DNA from: Streptomyces cupreus
GTDB lineage: Bacteria; Actinomycetota; Actinomycetes; Streptomycetales; Streptomycetaceae
Assembly: GCF_014257025.1 (NCBI RefSeq)
Contig: NZ_JACMSF010000017.1
Span: 87,898-151,897, forward strand
Reading direction: 5' to 3'
Length of the DNA stretch: 64,000 nt
Position numbers and translations under genes: made by a program. The notes beneath the pieces are model-generated. The model worked only from the letters and a program-made list of their open reading frames with translations, did no database searches and had not been told where the DNA came from. This document shows, in pieces, positions 34,101 to 42,559 of this stretch; position 1 is the first letter of the stretch; every line of letters begins with the position of its first letter.

Positions 34101-34863
34101 CGGCCTGGTCCAGCGCCGACTGCAGCGACTGCTTGTAGCCGTTGCTGGTGTACGTCGCCCCGGACACGGCGTCGATGTCGGCGCTCCCGGCAGCCACAGC
34201 GGCAGCGTTCAGCTTCGGCACCGCGTTCCCGTTGATCTGCGTGCTCTGCCCGCCGCTCGGCGCCTGCACGGCCTCCGCCGCCGTGATCTTCCCGCCGCTG
34301 ACGGTGATCCGCACCTGCACGGGCCCGTACTGCGTCTTCACCGCCTCCCCGGTGACCGTACGAGCGGCGGCCTCGGCGGAGCCGCCTCCGCCACCGGAGT
34401 CGGCGGGCGCCTTCTCCACCTGGTCCAGCGCCGACTGCAGCGACTGCTTGTACCCGCTGCTGGTGTACGTCGCCCCGGACACCGCGTCGATCTCCGCGCT
34501 CTGCGTCGCCAGCGCCGCCTGGTTCAGCCGGGGCACCGCGGTGTTGGTCACCTCGGTGCTGCGACCACCACTGGGCGCCTGCACGGCCTCCACCTTGGTG
34601 ACCTTGCCGCCGCTCACGGTCAGCCGTACCTGCACGGGCCCGTACTGCGTCTGCACCGCGTCCCCGGTGACGGTCCCGGCCTGGCCGGAGCTGCCGCCCT
34701 GCGCCGACTCCTGTGCGGCAGCGGTCTGTTGCGGTGCCGCGCCGCCCGCCGCCGACGCGGACGCCGGATCGGACGCCGGCTTCAGCGACAGCAGCAGCAC
34801 GATCCCGGACACGGTGGCGGCGCCGGCCAGCACGACACGCCGGATGGGGTGAGTCTTCCTCAT
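34093..34863 (-). CDS. Exported protein with two tandem FMN-binding domains
   Basis: The 256-residue protein starts at ATG 34863 with a signal or signal anchor (RRVVLAGAATVSGIVLLLSL), a Gln/Ser/Ala-rich linker, then two copies of an FMN_bind domain about 105 residues apart. Each copy has TQYGPVQVR[LI]TVSGGK and ends in DAVSGATYTS. Flavinylated proteins carry FMN on the Thr of SGAT, here Thr132 and Thr237, so two covalent flavins per chain are expected. It lies between a ferric-reductase-like membrane protein and ApbE in one operon and is likely the outward electron carrier. Confidence 0.88.
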   Translation of the reverse strand: MRKTHPIRRVVLAGAATVSGIVLLLSLKPASDPASASAAGGAAPQQTAAAQESAQGGSSGQAGTVTGDAVQTQYGPVQVRLTVSGGKVTKVEAVQAPSGGRSTEVTNTAVPRLNQAALATQSAEIDAVSGATYTSSGYKQSLQSALDQVEKAPADSGGGGGSAEAAARTVTGEAVKTQYGPVQVRITVSGGKITAAEAVQAPSGGQSTQINGNAVPKLNAAAVAAGSADIDAVSGATYTSNGYKQSLQSALDQAGG

Positions 34864-34892
34864 CGCTCCTACAGCTCCTGAAGTCCCGTCGC

Positions 34893-36275
34893 TCACATCT
34901 CGAACGACTCGTGATGGATGCGGCGGGCGGGCACTCCCGCGCCGCGCAGTGCTTCGTACACGGACTGTGCGAAGCCGGGCGGCCCGCACAGGAACACGTC
35001 GTGCTTGTCGATGTCCGGCAGCTTCTGCTGAAGCCGCTCCGCCGAGATGTCCGGCCGCTCCCCGTCGGGGCTGTTGACCGCGTACATCAGCCGCGCGCCC
35101 CGCTCATCGGCGATGGCGGCCAGCTCGTCCCACAGCGCCAGATCCTGGGTGCTGTTGGCCCGGTACAGCAGGGTGATGTCACCGGAAGCGCCGGGCAGCG
35201 TCTCGAACAGCGCCCGCATCGGTGTGATCCCGACCCCGCCCGCCACCAGCAGCACCTTGCCCCGGCTGCGCCGCTGCGCGGTGAGCGCGCCGTACGGGCC
35301 CTCCGCCCACACCTTGGTCCCGGGCGCCAGCTCGCGCAGCCGTTCGCTGTGGTCGCCGATCGCCTTGACGGTGATCCGCAGCATGTCGGGGCGGGGCGCC
35401 GCCGACAGCGAGTAGGGGTGGGAGCTGAACCGCATGCCCGGGGCCAGGAACCGCCACCGGAAGAACTGCCCGGCCTCCGCGCCCATCCGGTGCAGCTTGC
35501 GCCCGCCGATCAGCACCGACACCACGCCCGGGGTCTCCTCGATGACCGCCTCGACATACATCCGGTGCCGCATGTTGAGGCGGATCGGGGTGAGGATCCG
35601 GTACCAGACCACCAGCGCGGTGACGGCACCGTACAGCCCGTACCAGAAGGTCTTCGCGGAGGGTTCCACGGCGAACTCGTTGCCGGTGGTGATCTGGTGC
35701 CAGAACGTCAGGTACACCGCCGCGTACGTCAGCAGATGCACGTGGTACCAGGTGTCGTACGGGACCCGGCGGCGCACGCCCCCGATCGACAGGAACGCGA
35801 TCAGGAACAGCAGCCCGGTGCCGATGGCCGCCTTGCCCATGTCCGGGAGTGTGTTGATCGAATCGATGGTCTGCTGGACGATGTCGCCGAGCGTCTTGCC
35901 CGCCTGGAGCGCGTACGCCCACATGGTGAGGAAGATGTGCGCGATGACCAGGCAGATCGTGTAGCGGCCGCTCATCGCGTGCCAGCGCGCGACCCGGTCG
36001 GAGCCCACTCGCCGTTCCAGCGCGGGCACACGGGCCATCTGGAGCACGACGAGTGCCATCAGATAGCCGGCGAGCAGTCCGGTGATCCGGCCCGCCGCGA
36101 GGATCTTGGCGGTGTTGTCCGCGAGGGACGGTGTGTTGTCCCACCACAGCCACAGCACCGCCGCCGCGCCGGCCCACAGGGCGATCACCAACGGGACGGC
36201 CGGGGAGCGGCGCGGACGGATGCGGCGCATCGTCTGGCGGCGGGCGGCACGGCCGCCTGCGAGCGTGGTGGTCAC
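34893..36275 (-). CDS. Ferric-reductase-like membrane flavocytochrome
   Basis: The 460-residue protein starts at GTG 36275 behind GGAGG. The N-terminal half holds about six membrane helices with histidines suited to bind heme (RWHAMSGRY, VIAHIFLTMW, WYHVHLLTY, FWHQI). The C-terminal half is an FAD/NAD(P)H module: HPYSLSAAPRPD for flavin, LLVAGGVGITPMRALFETLP and FLCGPPGFAQSVYEAL for nucleotide. It should carry electrons from cytoplasmic NAD(P)H across the membrane to the FMN-binding protein encoded next. Final acceptor is unknown. Confidence 0.88.
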   Translation of the reverse strand: MTTTLAGGRAARRQTMRRIRPRRSPAVPLVIALWAGAAAVLWLWWDNTPSLADNTAKILAAGRITGLLAGYLMALVVLQMARVPALERRVGSDRVARWHAMSGRYTICLVIAHIFLTMWAYALQAGKTLGDIVQQTIDSINTLPDMGKAAIGTGLLFLIAFLSIGGVRRRVPYDTWYHVHLLTYAAVYLTFWHQITTGNEFAVEPSAKTFWYGLYGAVTALVVWYRILTPIRLNMRHRMYVEAVIEETPGVVSVLIGGRKLHRMGAEAGQFFRWRFLAPGMRFSSHPYSLSAAPRPDMLRITVKAIGDHSERLRELAPGTKVWAEGPYGALTAQRRSRGKVLLVAGGVGITPMRALFETLPGASGDITLLYRANSTQDLALWDELAAIADERGARLMYAVNSPDGERPDISAERLQQKLPDIDKHDVFLCGPPGFAQSVYEALRGAGVPARRIHHESFEM

Positions 36276-36361
36276 AGTTCCTCCGGGAACGGACAAGGGG
36301 GAGTGGCGTGGTCCCTCGGCCCAGAGGTACGTGCGGGGCGGCCGGTGTGTTCAGTACTCCT

Positions 36362-36416
36362 GGCGCCACCACGAATCCCGGTGCACCGGGCGGTATTTGT
36401 ACGCCGTGGTGGCGCC
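36362..36416. repeat. Nested inverted repeat before the flavin electron-transfer operon
   Basis: GGCGCCACCACG (36362-36373) pairs perfectly with CGTGGTGGCGCC (36405-36416). Inside lies the 14-base palindrome CCCGGTGCACCGGG (36377-36390). On the minus strand it comes 29 bases after the PPOx stop and about 90 bases before the ferric-reductase start. It may be a terminator, a leader structure or an operator. Confidence 0.6.
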
Positions 36417-36444
36417 GGTCCGCGCGGCGGCCCCGGTGATCGGC

Positions 36445-37032
36445 TCAGACCGTGGACGGCGGCAGCGGCAACGGCAGCCCGGGTAGGCCGTCCAGGCTGG
36501 TGGCGACGTGCTCCTTCTTGGCGAAGTACGCGTTCAGCGACTCGTCGTCCTCCCGCGCGAACCGCTTCCCGTGCAGATCGCGGTCCTCGTCGTACGACAT
36601 GAAGGGCACCGCGTAGCCGCAGGTGTCCCGGACGAGTTCGGCCGTCACCACGATGATCGCGCGCAGACCGTGCGGGCCCGGGTCGATGTCGGGGAAGTGG
36701 GAGAGGAGCTCGGGAAAACGCGGGTCGTCACGGAAGACCGGCTCACCGCGGCCGTGCACCCGGACGATAGTGGGCGGGCCCTGGAAGGCGCACCACATCA
36801 GGGTGATCCGGCCGTTCTCCCGCAGATGCGCGATCGTCTCCGCGTTGGATCCGGCGAAGTCCAGGTAGGCCACGGTCTGTTCGTCGAGTACCGCGAAGGA
36901 GCCCTTGAGGCCCTTGGGGGAGAGGTTGACCGTGCCGTCGCCGGACAGGGGCGCGGTCGCGGTGAAGAAGAGGGGCTGTGTCTCGATGAAGGCGCGGAGT
37001 CTGCCGTCTATGCGCTCGTAGGTCTTTCCCAT
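36445..37032 (-). CDS. Pyridoxamine 5'-phosphate oxidase-fold protein
   Basis: The 195-residue protein has a split-barrel flavin-binding fold: FIETQPLFFTATAPLSGDGT, VNLSPKGLKGSFAVLDEQTV, AYLDFAGSNAETIAHLRENG and RITLMWCAFQGPP. Members bind FMN or F420 and reduce varied substrates; the true PdxH residues are not recognisable. It lies upstream of, and in the same direction as, the flavin electron-transfer operon, though a nested inverted repeat separates them. The substrate is unknown. Confidence 0.85.
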   Translation of the reverse strand: MGKTYERIDGRLRAFIETQPLFFTATAPLSGDGTVNLSPKGLKGSFAVLDEQTVAYLDFAGSNAETIAHLRENGRITLMWCAFQGPPTIVRVHGRGEPVFRDDPRFPELLSHFPDIDPGPHGLRAIIVVTAELVRDTCGYAVPFMSYDEDRDLHGKRFAREDDESLNAYFAKKEHVATSLDGLPGLPLPLPPSTV

Positions 37033-37146
37033 GTCTCATGATTATGCGGACAAGTATTTCGCTTGTCTAAGGAATTCTTCGCTCCGCACACGGCCATGGC
37101 CGCCCCGGTCGGTGTGCCGACGGGGCGGCCATGACTGCCTGTCACG

Positions 37147-37992
37147 TCACTGGTCGAGCGTGCAGGCGGCCAGGGCGTTCAGGCCCTGAGGCTTCTCCGC
37201 GGTACGGCCGATGGAGATCGCGATCCGGTCGATGGCCGCCGTCCGCTTGCTGGCCAGCGGGCCCAGGATGGCGTTCTGGACGAAGTTGGGCCCGCCCTGC
37301 CCGACCGTGTCGACGAGCCGCTTGTTCGCCTCGTCGATCTGGGTCTGCAGGAGGGCGAGGTTCCGGTCGACCTCCGCCTGGGCGGTGGCCGGGACGGCGG
37401 GGAGCTGGGAGGCGACGTCGGGGCAGCTGATGGTGCCGACGCCGGTGTTGCCCTCTTCCTCCTCCGGGGCGGCTGCGCTAGGGGCGGCCGCGCTGGGGGT
37501 GGCCTCGACTTCCTCGCCGGCACCTGCCTCTTCTTCACCCGTGTCGACGGCCCCCTGCGCGTTCAGCGTGCAGGTGGCCAGGGCGCCAAGACCCTGCGGC
37601 TTCTCCGCGGTACGGCCGATGGAGATCGCGATCCGGTCGATGGCCGCCGTCCGCTTGCTGGCCAGCGGGCCGAGGATGGCGTTCTGGACGAAGTTGGGTC
37701 CGCCCTGCCCGACCGTCTCGACCAGCCGCTTGTTCGCCTCGTCGATCTGGGTCTGGAGCAGCGCGAGGTTCCGGTCGACCTCCGCCTGGGCGGTGGCCGG
37801 GACGGCGGGGAGCCGGGAGGCGACGTCGGGGCAGCTGATGGTGCCGGGTCCTGTCGGCGTGCGGGCGTTGCTCTTGGGCGTCTCCCCGGCGAGCGCGGAG
37901 TTGACGATCACCGCTCCGGACAGCGCCAGCGCGGCGGCGCCGCCGATCAGCGCGACACGACGCTTGTTGTACTTCGGAAGGGCCCTGGGCAT
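37147..37992 (-). CDS. Secreted protein made of two nearly identical repeats
   Basis: The 281-residue protein has a signal peptide (ALIGGAAALALSGAVIVNSA). Two repeats of about 94 residues follow, nearly identical in sequence: each begins with TISCPDVAS, passes through RNLALLQTQIDEANKRLV and LGPLASKRTAAIDRIAISIG, and ends in a Cys (ATCTLN or AACTLD). A Glu/Ala-rich linker joins them. Each repeat has two Cys, one at each end, that could form a disulfide. I do not recognise the family. The very high DNA identity points to recent duplication or gene conversion. It is divergent from argG. Confidence 0.8.
   Translation of the reverse strand: MPRALPKYNKRRVALIGGAAALALSGAVIVNSALAGETPKSNARTPTGPGTISCPDVASRLPAVPATAQAEVDRNLALLQTQIDEANKRLVETVGQGGPNFVQNAILGPLASKRTAAIDRIAISIGRTAEKPQGLGALATCTLNAQGAVDTGEEEAGAGEEVEATPSAAAPSAAAPEEEEGNTGVGTISCPDVASQLPAVPATAQAEVDRNLALLQTQIDEANKRLVDTVGQGGPNFVQNAILGPLASKRTAAIDRIAISIGRTAEKPQGLNALAACTLDQ
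37157..37846 (-). repeat. Tandem 282-bp direct repeats inside the secreted protein gene
   Basis: Copies at 37157-37438 and 37565-37846 line up with a constant 408-base offset (136 codons) and few mismatches, most of them at third codon positions or in the serine/glutamine and aspartate/glutamate changes of the protein. Confidence 0.85.
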
Positions 37993-38107
37993 GCGGAAGC
38001 CTCACTCGGGTCGGGGGTGTTCGCTGTGTTCTCGCTGTACAAACGCGGCGCCTGCGTCCGGCGAGAGATACGGGAAAGCGGTTTCCCGTGTTCAAAGCCC
38101 GGCCAGA

Positions 38108-38142
38108 TTGACGAATCATGCAGAGTTCTGCATACTCATGCA
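38108..38142 (+). promoter_or_regulatory. argG promoter with two overlapping ARG boxes
   Basis: TTGACG (38108-38113) and CATACT (38131-38136), 17 bases apart, are a plausible promoter. TGCAGAGTTCTGCA (38119-38132) and TGCATACTCATGCA (38129-38142) resemble ArgR half-site pairs; the second fits TGNAT-N4-ATNCA perfectly. They overlap by 4 bases and cover the spacer and -10. Confidence 0.7.
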
Positions 38143-38175
38143 TGTCAGTCGGGGAGCGCATGTGAGGAGAGACCA

Positions 38176-39369
38176 TTGACCGAGCGCGTCGTACTCGCCT
38201 ACTCGGGCGGTCTGGACACCTCCGTCGCCATCGGCTGGATCGCCGAGGAGACCGGCGCCGAGGTCATCGCCGTCGCGGTGGACGTCGGCCAGGGCGGCGA
38301 GGACCTGGACGTCATCCGCAAGCGCGCCCTCGCGTGCGGCGCGGTCGAGGCCGAGGTCGCGGACGCGAAGGACGAGTTCGCCGAGGAGTACTGCCTCCCG
38401 GCGATCAAGGCCAACGCCCTCTACATGGACCGCTACCCGCTGGTCTCCGCGCTCTCCCGGCCGACGATCGTCAAGCACCTCGTCGCCGCCGCGCAGAAGC
38501 ACGGCGCCGACACGGTCGCCCACGGCTGCACCGGCAAGGGCAACGACCAGGTCCGCTTCGAGGCCGGCATCGTCGCCCTCGCCCCCGACCTGAAGTGCAT
38601 CGCCCCGGTCCGCGACTACGCGATGACCCGGGACAAGGCCATCGCGTTCTGCGAGGAGAAGCAGCTCCCGATCGCCACCACCAAGAAGTCCCCGTACTCC
38701 ATCGACCAGAATGTCTTCGGACGTGCGGTCGAGACGGGCTTCCTGGAGGACATCTGGAACGCGCCGATCGAGGACATCTACGAATACACGCAGAACCCGG
38801 CGGTCGCCCGGGACGCCGACGAGGTGATCATCTCCTTCAAGGAGGGTGTCCCGGTCGCGATCGACGGCAGGCCCGTCACCGTCCTCCAGGCGATCCAGCA
38901 GCTCAACGAGCGCGCCGGCGCCCAGGGCATCGGCCGGATCGACATGGTCGAGGACCGCCTCGTCGGCATCAAGTCCCGCGAGGTGTACGAGGCCCCGGGC
39001 GCGATCGCCCTGATCACTGCCCACCAGGAGCTGGAGAACGTCACCGTCGAGCGCGAACTCGCCCGCTACAAGCGCCAGGTCGAGCAGCGCTGGGGCGAAC
39101 TCGTCTACGACGGCCAGTGGTTCTCCCCGCTCAAGCGCGCCCTGGACGGCTTCATCGGCGAGGCCAACCGGCATGTCACCGGCGACATCCGGATGACCCT
39201 GCACGGCGGCCGCGCGGTGGTGACCGGCAGGCGCTCGGAGTCTTCGCTGTACGACTTCAACCTCGCCACCTACGACACCGGCGACGCCTTCGACCAGGCC
39301 GCGGCGAAGGGCTTCATCGACATCTACAGTCTGTCGTCGAAGATCGCGGCGCGCCGCGACCTGGCCTGA
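38176..39369 (+). CDS. argG: Argininosuccinate synthase (TTG start)
   Basis: ArgG joins citrulline and aspartate using ATP. The 397-residue protein has the P-loop-like VVLAYSGGLDTSVAIGWI, KHGADTVAHGCTGKGNDQVR and SPYSIDQNVFGRAVETG. The start is TTG 38176 behind GAGGAG, giving MTERVVLAYSGG, the family N-terminus; no ATG fits. It is apart from the argCJBDR operon but carries ARG boxes. argH follows 100 bases downstream. Confidence 0.96.
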   Translation: MTERVVLAYSGGLDTSVAIGWIAEETGAEVIAVAVDVGQGGEDLDVIRKRALACGAVEAEVADAKDEFAEEYCLPAIKANALYMDRYPLVSALSRPTIVKHLVAAAQKHGADTVAHGCTGKGNDQVRFEAGIVALAPDLKCIAPVRDYAMTRDKAIAFCEEKQLPIATTKKSPYSIDQNVFGRAVETGFLEDIWNAPIEDIYEYTQNPAVARDADEVIISFKEGVPVAIDGRPVTVLQAIQQLNERAGAQGIGRIDMVEDRLVGIKSREVYEAPGAIALITAHQELENVTVERELARYKRQVEQRWGELVYDGQWFSPLKRALDGFIGEANRHVTGDIRMTLHGGRAVVTGRRSESSLYDFNLATYDTGDAFDQAAAKGFIDIYSLSSKIAARRDLA

Positions 39370-39405
39370 CCGGCTCGGGTGCCGAACCGGCACCGCCCCT
39401 GACGG

Positions 39406-39436
39406 CCGCCTCCCCGTTCACGCCACGGGGAGGCGG
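39406..39436 (+). other. argG-argH intergenic hairpin
   Basis: CCGCCTCCCCG (39406-39416) and CGGGGAGGCGG (39426-39436) form a perfect 11-bp stem with a 9-base loop. GGCACCGCC before it and GGCGGTGCC overlapping its 3' arm offer an alternative pairing. It may reduce read-through into argH. Confidence 0.6.
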
Positions 39437-39469
39437 TGCCACATCCAGATCCTCTGAGGAGCACACCAA

Positions 39470-40897
39470 GTGAGCAGCAACAGCGGAGACGTCCGGCTCT
39501 GGGGCGCACGTTTCGCCGACGGACCCGCCGAGGCCCTGGCCAGGCTCTCCGCCTCGGTCCACTTCGACTGGCGGCTCGCGCCGTACGACATCGCCGGCTC
39601 GCGTGCCCACGCGCGCGTGCTGCACAAGGCGGGCCTGCTCACCGACGACGAGCTGACGCGGATGATCGCCGGGCTCGACCAGCTGGCCGCGGACGTCGCC
39701 GACGGCTCCTTCGTCGGCACCATCGCCGACGAGGACGTGCACACCGCTCTGGAGCGCGGCCTGCTGGAGCGGCTCGGCCCCGACCTCGGCGGCAAGCTCC
39801 GCGCCGGACGCTCCCGCAACGACCAGGTCGCGACCCTCTTCCGGATGTACCTGCGGGACCAGGCGCGCAGCATCGCCGGTCTGATCGCCGACCTCCAGGA
39901 CGCCCTGATCGGCCTGGCGGAGGCCCACCCGGACGTGGCGATGCCCGGCCGCACCCACCTCCAGCACGCCCAGCCGGTGCTCTTCGCCCATCATGTCCTC
40001 GCGCATGTCCAGGCCCTGTCCCGGGACGCCGAGCGGCTGCGCCAGTGGGACGTGCGTACGGCCGTGTCGCCGTACGGCTCGGGCGCGCTGGCCGGTTCCT
40101 CCCTCGGTCTCGACCCGGAGGCGGTGGCCGCGGACCTCGGCTTCGAGCACGGCTCCGCCGCCAACTCCATCGACGGCACGGCCTCCCGTGACTTCGTCGC
40201 GGAGTTCACCTTCATCACCGCGATGATCGGTGTGAACATCTCCCGGATCGCCGAGGAGATCATCATCTGGAACACGAAGGAGTTCTCCTTCGTCACCCTG
40301 CACGACGCGTTCTCCACGGGCTCGTCGATCATGCCGCAGAAGAAGAACCCCGACATCGCGGAGCTGGCGCGCGGCAAGTCGGGCCGACTGATCGGCAACC
40401 TGACCGGCCTGATGGCGACCCTCAAGGCGCTTCCGCTCGCGTACAACCGCGACCTCCAGGAGGACAAGGAGCCGGTCTTCGACTCCTGCGACCAGCTGGA
40501 CGTCCTGCTCCCCGCCTTCACCGGCATGATCGCCACGCTCACGGTCCACCGGGAGCGCATGGAGGAGCTGGCCCCGGCCGGTTTCTCCCTCGCCACCGAC
40601 ATCGCCGAGTGGCTGGTCAAGCAGGGCGTCCCGTTCCGGGTCGCGCATGAGGTGGCCGGCGCCTGCGTCAAGGTCGCCGAGTCCGAGGGCAAGGAACTGG
40701 ACGACCTGACGGACGACCAGTTCGCCAAGATCTCCGAGCATCTGACCCCCGAGGTCCGCACGGTCCTGAACGTGCCGGGCGCCCTGGCCTCCCGCAACGG
40801 GCGGGGAGGTACGGCGCCGAGCGCGGTGGCCGTCCAGCTGGCCGAGGTGAAGGCGGACGTGGCGGCACAGCACGAGTGGGCGAGCGCCAAGAAGTGA
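39470..40897 (+). CDS. argH: Argininosuccinate lyase
   Basis: ArgH splits argininosuccinate into arginine and fumarate. The 475-residue protein has LWGARFADGPAEALARLSAS, ERGLLERLGPDLGGKLRAGR, GRTHLQHAQPV and the fumarase-superfamily signature GSSIMPQKKNPD with the catalytic Ser. The GTG start at 39470 follows AGGAG. It is probably cotranscribed with argG despite the intergenic hairpin. Confidence 0.96.
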   Translation: MSSNSGDVRLWGARFADGPAEALARLSASVHFDWRLAPYDIAGSRAHARVLHKAGLLTDDELTRMIAGLDQLAADVADGSFVGTIADEDVHTALERGLLERLGPDLGGKLRAGRSRNDQVATLFRMYLRDQARSIAGLIADLQDALIGLAEAHPDVAMPGRTHLQHAQPVLFAHHVLAHVQALSRDAERLRQWDVRTAVSPYGSGALAGSSLGLDPEAVAADLGFEHGSAANSIDGTASRDFVAEFTFITAMIGVNISRIAEEIIIWNTKEFSFVTLHDAFSTGSSIMPQKKNPDIAELARGKSGRLIGNLTGLMATLKALPLAYNRDLQEDKEPVFDSCDQLDVLLPAFTGMIATLTVHRERMEELAPAGFSLATDIAEWLVKQGVPFRVAHEVAGACVKVAESEGKELDDLTDDQFAKISEHLTPEVRTVLNVPGALASRNGRGGTAPSAVAVQLAEVKADVAAQHEWASAKK

Positions 40898-40954
40898 CGT
40901 GAGGGCATCGCGAGTTACGTTGGTCGCAAGTCTGTCGACCGAACGGAGCCCGCG

Positions 40955-41926
40955 ATGCCCTTCGCCCGTCTCGCGACCGCCACGACACCCACCTGCCACA
41001 TCGGCCTGGGTCTCGCCGCCGTCGGCCGCCCCGGCTACATCAACCTGGGCCGGGACCGCGACCTGCCGGAGGGCCGGAGCGTCGACGCCCTGCGCGACCG
41101 CACGCACGAACTCCTCGACGCCGCCTATGCCCAAGGCGTCCGCTACTTCGACGTCGCCCGTTCCTACGGCCGCTCCGAGGAGTTCCTCGCCGACTGGCTG
41201 AACGCCCGCCCCGACATCGACGACGTAGTCATCGGCAGCAAATGGGGCTACACCTACACCGCCGGCTGGTCGGCGGACGCCGAGACGCACGAGGTCAAGG
41301 ACCACAGCCTGCAGACGTACGAGCGTCAGCGCGCCGAGACCGACGCCCTGCTCGGTGACCGGCTCGACCTCTACCAGATCCACTCGGTGACCCCCGACAG
41401 CCCCGCCCTCACCGACAAGGACCTGCACGCCAAGCTGGCCGAGGCCGCCGCCCAGGGCCTCACCGTCGGCTTCTCCACCAGCGGCCCCGCCCAGGCGGAC
41501 GCGATCCGCGCCGCCCTTGCCGTGACGGTCGACGGCGAGCCCCTCTTCCGTACCGTCCAGTCGACGTACAACGCCCTGGAGACCTCCGCCGCCCCCGCCC
41601 TCGCCGAGGCCCACGACGCCGGGCTCACCGTGATCGTCAAGGAGGGCATGGCCAACGGAAGGCTCGCGGAGCCGCACGCCCCGGACGCCCTGAAGGCTGT
41701 AGCGGCGGAGACCTCCCTGGGGACCGACGCCGTGGCCCTCGCCCTGGTCCTGCGCCAGCCCTGGGCAGGCGTCGTCCTCTCCGGCGCCGCGACCACCGTC
41801 CAGCTCGCCTCCAACCTGCACGCGGCGGTCGTGGACCTGGACGAGGACCAGTTGCACCGTCTTGCCGCGCTGGTTGAGGAGCCGGGGGCGTACTGGGAGC
41901 GGCGCGGCCAGTTGCCCTGGCACTGA
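40955..41926 (+). CDS. Aldo/keto reductase family protein
   Basis: The 323-residue protein is a TIM-barrel aldo/keto reductase. The catalytic tetrad region is seen in YAQGVRYFDVARSYGRSEEF (Asp, Tyr) and VIGSKWGYTY (Lys); RLDLYQIHSVTPDSP supplies the His. The C-terminal part VVLSGAATTVQLASNLHA binds NADP(H). Some members act as L-galactose or sugar dehydrogenases. The substrate is unknown. It starts just after argH and may be read from the same transcript. Confidence 0.85.
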   Translation: MPFARLATATTPTCHIGLGLAAVGRPGYINLGRDRDLPEGRSVDALRDRTHELLDAAYAQGVRYFDVARSYGRSEEFLADWLNARPDIDDVVIGSKWGYTYTAGWSADAETHEVKDHSLQTYERQRAETDALLGDRLDLYQIHSVTPDSPALTDKDLHAKLAEAAAQGLTVGFSTSGPAQADAIRAALAVTVDGEPLFRTVQSTYNALETSAAPALAEAHDAGLTVIVKEGMANGRLAEPHAPDALKAVAAETSLGTDAVALALVLRQPWAGVVLSGAATTVQLASNLHAAVVDLDEDQLHRLAALVEEPGAYWERRGQLPWH

Positions 41927-41950
41927 AAGATCACCACGACCCACCAGTCG

Positions 41951-42008
41951 TGAGACGCGCATGCCCAGTTTGAGACAAAGATGTCTCACATGGGCTATGG
42001 TTGTCTCA
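41951..42008. promoter_or_regulatory. Four-half-site symmetric operator of the TetR-MFS pair
   Basis: TGAGACG (41951-41957), TGAGACA (41971-41977), TGTCTCA (41982-41988) and TGTCTCA (42002-42008) form two nested inverted repeats on one centre, with half-sites 20 bases apart on each arm. The last one ends at the A of the TetR ATG. A -10-like TATGGT at 41996-42001 lies between, consistent with a leaderless, self-repressed promoter. Confidence 0.75.
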
Positions 42009-42559
42009 TGGCTGTCGATCGTGACCACGTGCTGCGCAGCGCAGCCGCCCTGCTCACCCGGAAATCCACGTCCACCATGGACGAGGTCGCCAAGGCCGCC
42101 GGGATCAGCCGGGCCACGCTGCACCGCCACTTCGCCGGGCGCGACGCGCTCGTCCGCGCGCTGGAGGCGCTCGGCATCGCGGAGTGCGAGGCCGCCCTGG
42201 ACGCGGCCCGGCTGGACGAGGGCAGCGCGAGCGAGGCCGTACGCCGACTCGTCCGCGAGATCGAGCCCGCGGCCGGACTGCTCGCCTTCCTCTACACCGA
42301 GAACCAGCTCTTCGAGGGCGAGGGACAGAACGAGGGCTGGACCCGGCTCGACGTCCGGATCGCCGCGCTGTTCCGGCGCGGCCAGGCGTCCGGCGAGTTC
42401 CGCATCGACCTCACCCCGGCCTGGCTCACCGAGGCGCTGTACGGCCTGATGGCCTCCGGTGCCTGGGCGGTCCAGGAGGGCAGGGTCGCGGCCAAGGACT
42501 TCACGCACATGATCGCTGAGCTGCTGCTCGGCGGCGCACTACGGAGAGAGGAACCATGA
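42008..42559 (+). CDS. TetR/AcrR-family regulator
   Basis: I start it at ATG 42008; the 183-residue protein then opens AVDRDHVLRSAAALLTRKST, with the HTH near STMDEVAKAAGISRATLHRH. The remaining helical domain is the ligand sensor. A -10 element 6 bases upstream suggests a leaderless transcript. The operator of four half-sites overlaps the start, so it should repress itself and the MFS exporter whose ATG overlaps its stop (ATGA). The inducer is unknown. Confidence 0.9.
   Translation: MAVDRDHVLRSAAALLTRKSTSTMDEVAKAAGISRATLHRHFAGRDALVRALEALGIAECEAALDAARLDEGSASEAVRRLVREIEPAAGLLAFLYTENQLFEGEGQNEGWTRLDVRIAALFRRGQASGEFRIDLTPAWLTEALYGLMASGAWAVQEGRVAAKDFTHMIAELLLGGALRREEP

Noticed and set aside
39314..42508. 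A 1064-codon open frame on the minus strand opposite argH and the aldo/keto reductase
   Set aside because: Both plus-strand genes are clear family members; the antisense translation has no recognisable domain.
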